NCBI GenBank assembly: GCA_016098155.1
Contig: JAAAJB010000057.1
Coordinates: forward strand, 1-64,000
Length of the DNA stretch: 64,000 nt
DNA from: Actinomortierella ambigua
Lineage: Eukaryota; Mortierellomycota; Mortierellomycetes; Mortierellales; Mortierellaceae
Reading direction: 5' to 3'
The notes under the pieces are model-generated. The model did no database searches and was not told the DNA's origin. It saw nothing but the letters and a program-made list of their open reading frames with translations. Below, one piece after another: positions 58,601 through 64,000 of the stretch; the stretch's first letter is position 1, and each line of letters starts with the position of its first letter. Made by a program: the position numbers and the translations under genes.

Positions 58601-60346
58601 TCTATTGGAACACAACAAGCTGGAAAGCTCTTTGTCTCCTTTTCCCTTCCTTGAACTTACCAATCGTCGTGAAATCATCATAGGCAACACGGAACCCTGT
58701 GCCATCATTGATCCAGTCAATGTTCTCATCCTGGTAAGGGTTCGATCCACCACCTGCATGCAGAGGATTCGGTGAATCCGCCCCAAACCGTTCATCGTCT
58801 TGCCCAACATCCATCGACGATGACGATCGGCCATCTTGTTGCCGCAATGGATCACCCATTGGCGATGGCAGTGCTCCTTTCTGGCTGCCACCATCACTTC
58901 CGTTCCCACCGCTGCCTCCTCCTCCTCCTCCTCCAAATAGCTGAAACTGTCGTAAGAATGGACTCTGATGCCGTGCCTGCCCAGTCCCTCGTTGACCTGA
59001 TCCAGCACTCCCTGTCCCTTCTAGTCCTATTGGTCCTCCTGTATTAGAAGCTGCGGTTGTTCGCGTATTATGGCTGTCGGCGTTCGATCTTCCACCTACC
59101 GACATGTGCATGGGCATGGGCAGGCGCCCATTGCCCGCGCGTCCAGGGGCAATGGGTCCCAAGCCCAGCCGAGGGTAATTGTGGTGGGTCGATCCCATGA
59201 CGCCGCTGCCCATCAAAGTGCCACCTGGAGGGAGTGTCACGCCGAGGCGGCTGAGAAGGGAGCCCGTCAAGGACTCGTTCTGGCTTCTGTTTTTGAAGAA
59301 GTTGAAGTCATGCCGCGTGCTATTATATCAATTCACAGCGGGGGGGGGGGAAACAAATAGGCCAGAGAGTGAGTGTTCCCCAAGAGGAAAAAAAAAAAAG
59401 AAAGGAGACAGCGACCCCACTCCTCTTTTCCCCCTTACTCGATGCCACGGATCGGTTCATGTCCCTGCAACGGCGTGATCGAGTCTGCATCCTCATCGCC
59501 ATCGTCATGTTCCTGATCATCCACGCGAAGGCTCCCTCGTCTCGGGCTGCCTTCCTCGTGATTACTATCGCCATTCTCGTATGCCGCCATAGTTACTGGA
59601 AGATCGTCCGGGTCCGCCTCAAACAGCGGCTTCCGTCGAAAGCTCGATCCACCGAGCGCCAACCCTAGCGAGGGCCCCTTTGGCCGTTGGCGTGGGTCGT
59701 GGCTCATCATCCCCGGTGCAAGGTTCTCTTCGAGTGTACTTCTTCCAAAGATGCTTCGCGTGTTTCGTGTGGTCGCGGTTGCAGTCGTGGTCGTGTTGGT
59801 GGATGATTGAGGGTCCGATCGGCTGTTGTTCTCGTCGCTATTGCTGTTGCTACTCCTCTGCGATGGAGACGGGGATGTGAGGGATGGCTGCTGTTGTGCG
59901 GGTGGACTTGCAAACAAATCGTCGAGGAAAGAAGCATCGGCATCACCGCTGTCACTATTCAAGGCAGAGGCCGAGGCAGCAACTGCCTGTTGAGAGTTGG
60001 CCATGGAGATGGAGTTGATGAGGCCATTGTCCATGAGACTGAATGATGTCGCTGCTGCCGAAAGATCTAGGCCTGTCTGGACCTCGTCAACCCCTCCGTC
60101 TTCTAGCTCTCCTTCTTCGTGGAAGGGCTCTTCTGGGCTCGACTGCAATACCTCCTCGAGCATGTCGCTGCCAAAGGCGCCCATGTCTACAGAGGGGCTG
60201 TCGGCATCGAGAAAGTCATTCCATTCATCCAACGCCGGTGACCCTGGCACAGACCCCGACTCTGGCGCAGGCGAGGGCGACGACGAGGAAGAGAAGAGTC
60301 TATGAGAGCTGCCCATGCCGTCTTCCTTGCTGCTCATCGGAGACAT
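55657..60346 (-). CDS. GEF1: CLC-type chloride channel/antiporter (Gef1/CLC-3-like)
   Basis: Nine exons, 60346-59439, 59319-58661, 58509-58258, 58064-57547, 57426-57319, 57190-57045, 56930-56857, 56718-56176 and 56063-55657, give 1,204 aa. Endomembrane CLCs supply chloride (usually as 2Cl-/H+ exchange) to acidify Golgi/vacuole. The cytosolic extension (about 510 residues) is Ser/Gly/Asp-rich. The CLC core begins YDDFTTIDWIHDF and [24 protein letters not shown], with pore motifs GSGIPE (about 653), GKEGP with the gating Glu (about 695) and PAGIFMPSM (about 915). Two CBS domains end the protein ([48 protein letters not shown]). The exon 7/8 junction uses the acceptor at 56719 and is the least certain. 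Confidence 0.92.
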
Positions 60347-60684
60347 GAAATGAAGAGAAATAGGCCCTGGTAAAAGAGTGGAGAATGGAGAGCAGTGCAA
60401 TGACAGGAACTGAGAAAAAAAAAGCGACGCACAGGGCGACTTTCTCAGCACGAATCAAGCAATGATTGGGGACTGTGTTCTTTTCCTTGGCACATGCCTG
60501 GGACCCTGCGTCATTGCAGCACACGCACACACAAACACCACACAGACCTCCACGGAAATGAGCCATTTGGAAGAGGGGGTTTCTTTACTTCAGTTAAGCG
60601 CGTGCTGGTTTTTGAACATATGGATTGGATGATGGGAAAATAGAAAAAAAAAAAGGTGCGAGTCAGGATAGTCAAAAATGACTA
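60347..60684. other. Intergenic between SPT6 3' end and CLC gene 5' end
   Basis: 338 bp holding the CLC promoter/5' UTR and the SPT6 3' UTR (both genes on minus). A short CA/CACACA stretch lies near 60,520-60,540. Nothing else was seen. Confidence 0.6.
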
Positions 60685-63600
60685 CTAGTAGTAAGGGTTG
60701 TGAGGCGGAGGCATGAAGCGACGAGGCGTCGGAGGTGCGCGGGACGATCGCATGCCATAGCCATCATGGGTGCTCTGTCCACCATGCGATGGGCCCGTCA
60801 TATGGCCACCCTGCATATGGCCGCCCGGTGCGCCCGTCCACGGCGCTCCACCCCAGGGCGTACCCCAGGAGGGCTGCACAGGGGGCATCGCCTGGTGCAT
60901 CATATGTGGTGGTGGTTGGTGGGGCATGTAATGGTGGCCGCCCATCGGCTGGTGAGGTGCTCCCATGTGGCCGCCCGATGACATGTGCATTGGCATGCCG
61001 CTGCTGCTGCTACTGCCTCCACTGCTGCGTCCTGGCATGGGAGACTGCGAAGGCTGTTGCTGCTGCTGCTTGGGACGACTCCGGCTCATTGCCATCTCCT
61101 TGAACGCGTTGGTCAGCGACACCACGTCCTTACACTCCCTCGTCGATGGTCCGCGCAACACATAGTGCTCCGGCAACACCTTGATGATCCACTCATCAAT
61201 CGCCCGGTTGCCTCCCAGCTTCATCATCAGCGTGAAATAGCCTGCTGCCTTACGATCTGGCGTAAAACCATACACCGCAGCTCCGGGCTTGGCCTTTGTC
61301 GCCGTCTCCAGTGACTGTCGCAGCTCCACACCGTCCTCCTTGTACTTGGGGCTCGCCATGAGTGCATCAACCTTGCTCTGGATGGACTCCATATGCGACA
61401 CAAGCAATTCATCGAGATCGCTGTACTTGACACCATCAATCTTGAGTGTCTTGCCCAGTGAATAGTCATCCTTCTTCTCCATCTCCAGCACATCATAGTG
61501 CTTGTAGATGTCGTCCGTAATCTTGACCGTGATCGACAAGTGGTCCGCGCCACGTCCCGAAGGTCGGATCACCAGATCGCCACGAGGGCGATCTTTGAGG
61601 TACTGTACCGCCGCCTCGGCCGTGACATTCTTGAAGAGAGGGTGCGTGATCTTACGTGGGATGAAACTGGCCTTCTTGACGTTAGACTTGATCTTCTTCC
61701 GGAACGCCTCCTCCTGCTCCTTGTCAAACATACGGTCCACAGGCAGCTGGCGCAGCTCTAGATCGCCTCGTCGAAGTTCGCTCTCCTTGATACTCATGTC
61801 CGCAAAGAACTTCTCCTTATCCAGTCGGAGCACCTTCGCCTGCAGCGTCTCGCCTTCCTTAACTGCGTCCTCCATGCTGCCCACCTTGCCATCCGCCGCG
61901 TTCTGGATAGCCAAGATACCATCTACGCCGCAGTCCAAGCGCAACATCGCGTTCCGGTCTCGGATCTTTGTCACCAACACTGGCACGATAAAGCCCTCGC
62001 GCAGCGTCTGCTCAGTCTCGCCCGTCAGCATCGTGAACACCATATCCGGCGAGGCCCGCTCGAACGGCCGGCGTGGATCCTTGAACGGTTGCTGAAGCTC
62101 TAGCTTGATCGTCTCCAGGGTCATGCGCTTGGGCTTGTTCTGAATCTTCTCCAGCTGCATCGCATAATCTTCCAGCAGCAAGTCGTTCAGCTTCTCCGCA
62201 CCATCGTCGCGCATCAGCTCCTCAATATGCTGTGAATCATTGTCGTATTCCTCCAGTGCTTCCTCGTCGATTTCCAGAGCATCTGCTGCCATCTTTCGTG
62301 CCAACGCATAGTCCTCAAAGTGGATCCGGGTGTTGTCGAGGACATCGCCATTCATGTTGGAGCGCACTCGGATGAAACTGCAGCAGTTCATAAAGATGTT
62401 CCATGTCAGCAGCTTGCGAATGATCAGATCCGCACGCTTGTCGATGCTTGCACCGTTGTGATCGTCCGACTCGATCGCTTTGATCAAGCTCTGAGCCTTG
62501 CGGGGTCCAAGACCGCAAATGAACTGCAGCATGTAGACCTTGTAAGGCGAAGCAACCACCTCGTTAATGTCGACACCAACCGAGTTGATAATGTTGACCA
62601 AAGCGCGGTCCAGCATGTCCCGCAGACGCTCCTCAGTCACAAGGTGTTGAAGTGCGTGGTGACGAATATTGAGCAGGTCGCTGCCCATGGCGGCATACTC
62701 GTTCATCGGGTTCTGCACGTAACGAGCCAAACTGATGCAGTATCGTGTCAGGGGCAGAGCATCGGGGAACTCCTCCATGGCGCGCTTGGAGTTTTGGAAC
62801 AGTCGCGCCGTCTCGTCATTGGTCATCAGGACAGTCACGTCGTCTCCGCGCAGGTCTCGAAGATCGTTAACCACCTTCTCCACCTGCTCTACTAAACGCC
62901 TTGTCATCACCGAAAAGCCTCCAACAACGACAACGTCGGGTCGACGCTTATCTAAAAAGTCCTGGAACGCCTTTTGGCAAGACTCGTCGCGCAGCGTGTC
63001 CACCTTCATGTGGTCCGCAAACTTGCCGTTATCATCCAAGAACACGATCTGAACAGCATCCTTGCTAGTTCCGGCTCCATGTGAGACTGCAACGACACGT
63101 GGAGGGTATTGTTCGGGCTTCATGCTCTTACTGACAAACGGGGTAACATTCAGTTTCTATTTGACCCAGCCAAGAAGAAGAAAAAAGAGTTGGATGTTAG
63201 TTATTGATGACCTGAAGATGCCGCTTGGCTTGCACAGAAAAAAGCAACCGCACTGTCTTCAGTGGCAATCTAAGATCAGAGCTTACCTCTTCCAGACTCA
63301 TCTGGCACTTCTTAACAACCCAGTCCTCAGCTTGCAGACGCAACTTCTCCGTCATCCAACGCTCCATGACACCAAAGAGATGCTCCTTGAGGGCAAGTCG
63401 GAGGATTCTGCGTCGCAAGTCGTTCCATTTTTGAGACACCTCCGAGTAGTTGTCACTCAAGAAGAAGTCGGAAATATGCGTCAGGTAAGCTTCCTCCTCT
63501 GGCAGCTTGATAGTCATCTTGACCAAGCCCTCGGAGACGGCTTGGACAATCTGCAGGAATTGAGCATCATGGAAATCGCCAACAGACTTGTGTGTCAGAC

Positions 63601-64000
63601 GCTTGAATGGGTAGTAAGGGTGAAGCTCATCAATACCAGTCTCTCCCTTTTCGGTAGGGGTGACGGTCACGCAGGCAGCTGCCTCGTACTTGGATCGCAG
63701 GGCCTTGCGAACCCGAGGGTCAAAGGCAATCTCCTGGGCAATAATGTGAACGGCAACAGTGACAACACGCTCAGCATCGCGGAATCCAAGGGAAACATAT
63801 TGCTCGGCGGCCTCCTCTGGCAAGACATGAATGTCGTCAGGGAAATGAAGTCTGGTGTTGTCGAGAAGGTTGGCGCCAAACTCACTTGCCGACAAGCCGA
63901 ATGCTTTGATGAATTCTTCCAGTTGAGCTCGCTTGGCGGGGTCGTATGAGCCACCAGCGCCAGGACGCTTGAATGCCTTGGTCTTGTCGATCTGCTTTCC
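60685..64000 (-). CDS. SPT6: Transcription elongation factor Spt6 (N-terminus beyond window)
   Basis: Two exons in the window, >64000-63287 and 63156-60685, phase 0; the 1,061 C-terminal residues are visible and the start lies off the edge. Spt6 is an H3-H4 chaperone that travels with RNA polymerase II. Seen in order: the death-like/tex-like helical part, the YqgF-like fold (VVAVSHGAGTSKDAVQIVFLD), NEYAAMGSDLLNIRHHALQ, a helix-hairpin-helix (FICGLGPRKAQSLIKAI), the DLD region, an S1 RNA-binding domain (LRLDCGVDGILAIQN), and a tandem SH2 (HPLFKNVTAEAAVQYLK, GDLVIRPSGRGADHL; then VDALMASPKY..). The tail is Gln/His/Met/Gly/Pro-rich and ends PPTPRRFMPPPHNPYY. The domain order identifies Spt6. Confidence 0.95.

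Noticed and set aside
1..64000. CRISPR arrays, bacterial operons, rRNA or tRNA genes
   Set aside because: No spaced repeat array or rRNA-like block was seen, and no tRNA could be supported by eye; the intron-rich genes are eukaryotic. A tRNAscan run would be decisive for tRNAs.

Overview
This is nuclear DNA of a filamentous fungus. Short introns with GT..AG ends interrupt nearly every gene, and the gene set is fungal: an Mds3-type kelch/BTB protein, Tim54, Csm1/Pcs1, Set9, AP-3 delta, a Gef1-type CLC and Spt6. Long CAG/glutamine tracts, very long low-complexity tails and the sequence style suggest an early-diverging lineage, most likely Mortierellomycota/Mucoromycota. That placement is an inference and was not tested. 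All exon models were built by hand from splice signals, reading phase and family similarity.

Layout. 1-8,553 (-): 3'-truncated giant kelch/BTB gene (MDS3-like). 9,970-12,316 (-): glucose-6-phosphate dehydrogenase. 12,812-14,198 (-): TIM54. 14,372-15,513 (-): thymidylate synthase, divergent from a monopolin Csm1/Pcs1 homologue at 15,677-17,640 (+). 18,068-19,249 (-) and 20,998-22,674 (+): a head-to-head pair of paralogues whose C-termini resemble eIF5A but lack the hypusination loop. 23,062-23,331 (-): small cysteine-rich secreted protein. 25,935-27,177 (-): ADP/ATP carrier. 28,607-30,289 (+): derlin, convergent with AP-3 delta at 30,452-35,212 (-). 35.5-38.9 kb: inverted repeats and a damaged or mis-modelled gene. 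39,833-45,783 (+): SET9/Suv4-20 H4K20 methyltransferase with a zinc ribbon, a PWWP-like domain and a long tail. 45.9-52.5 kb: a repeat-rich island with a decayed Helitron helicase, an intact secreted double beta-trefoil-like gene at 48,146-49,087, and an inverted, rearranged partial copy of the SET9 3' half. 54,166-54,348 (-): a second small secreted peptide. 55,657-60,346 (-): CLC chloride transporter. 60,685->64,000 (-): SPT6, cut by the window end.

The core genes are ordinary housekeeping genes: pentose phosphate pathway, dTMP synthesis, mitochondrial import and nucleotide exchange, ERAD, vacuolar trafficking and ion transport, and chromatin/transcription. The unusual material is the eIF5A-derived paralogue pair, the SET9-derived inverted chimera beside Helitron debris, and two uncharacterised secreted-protein genes.
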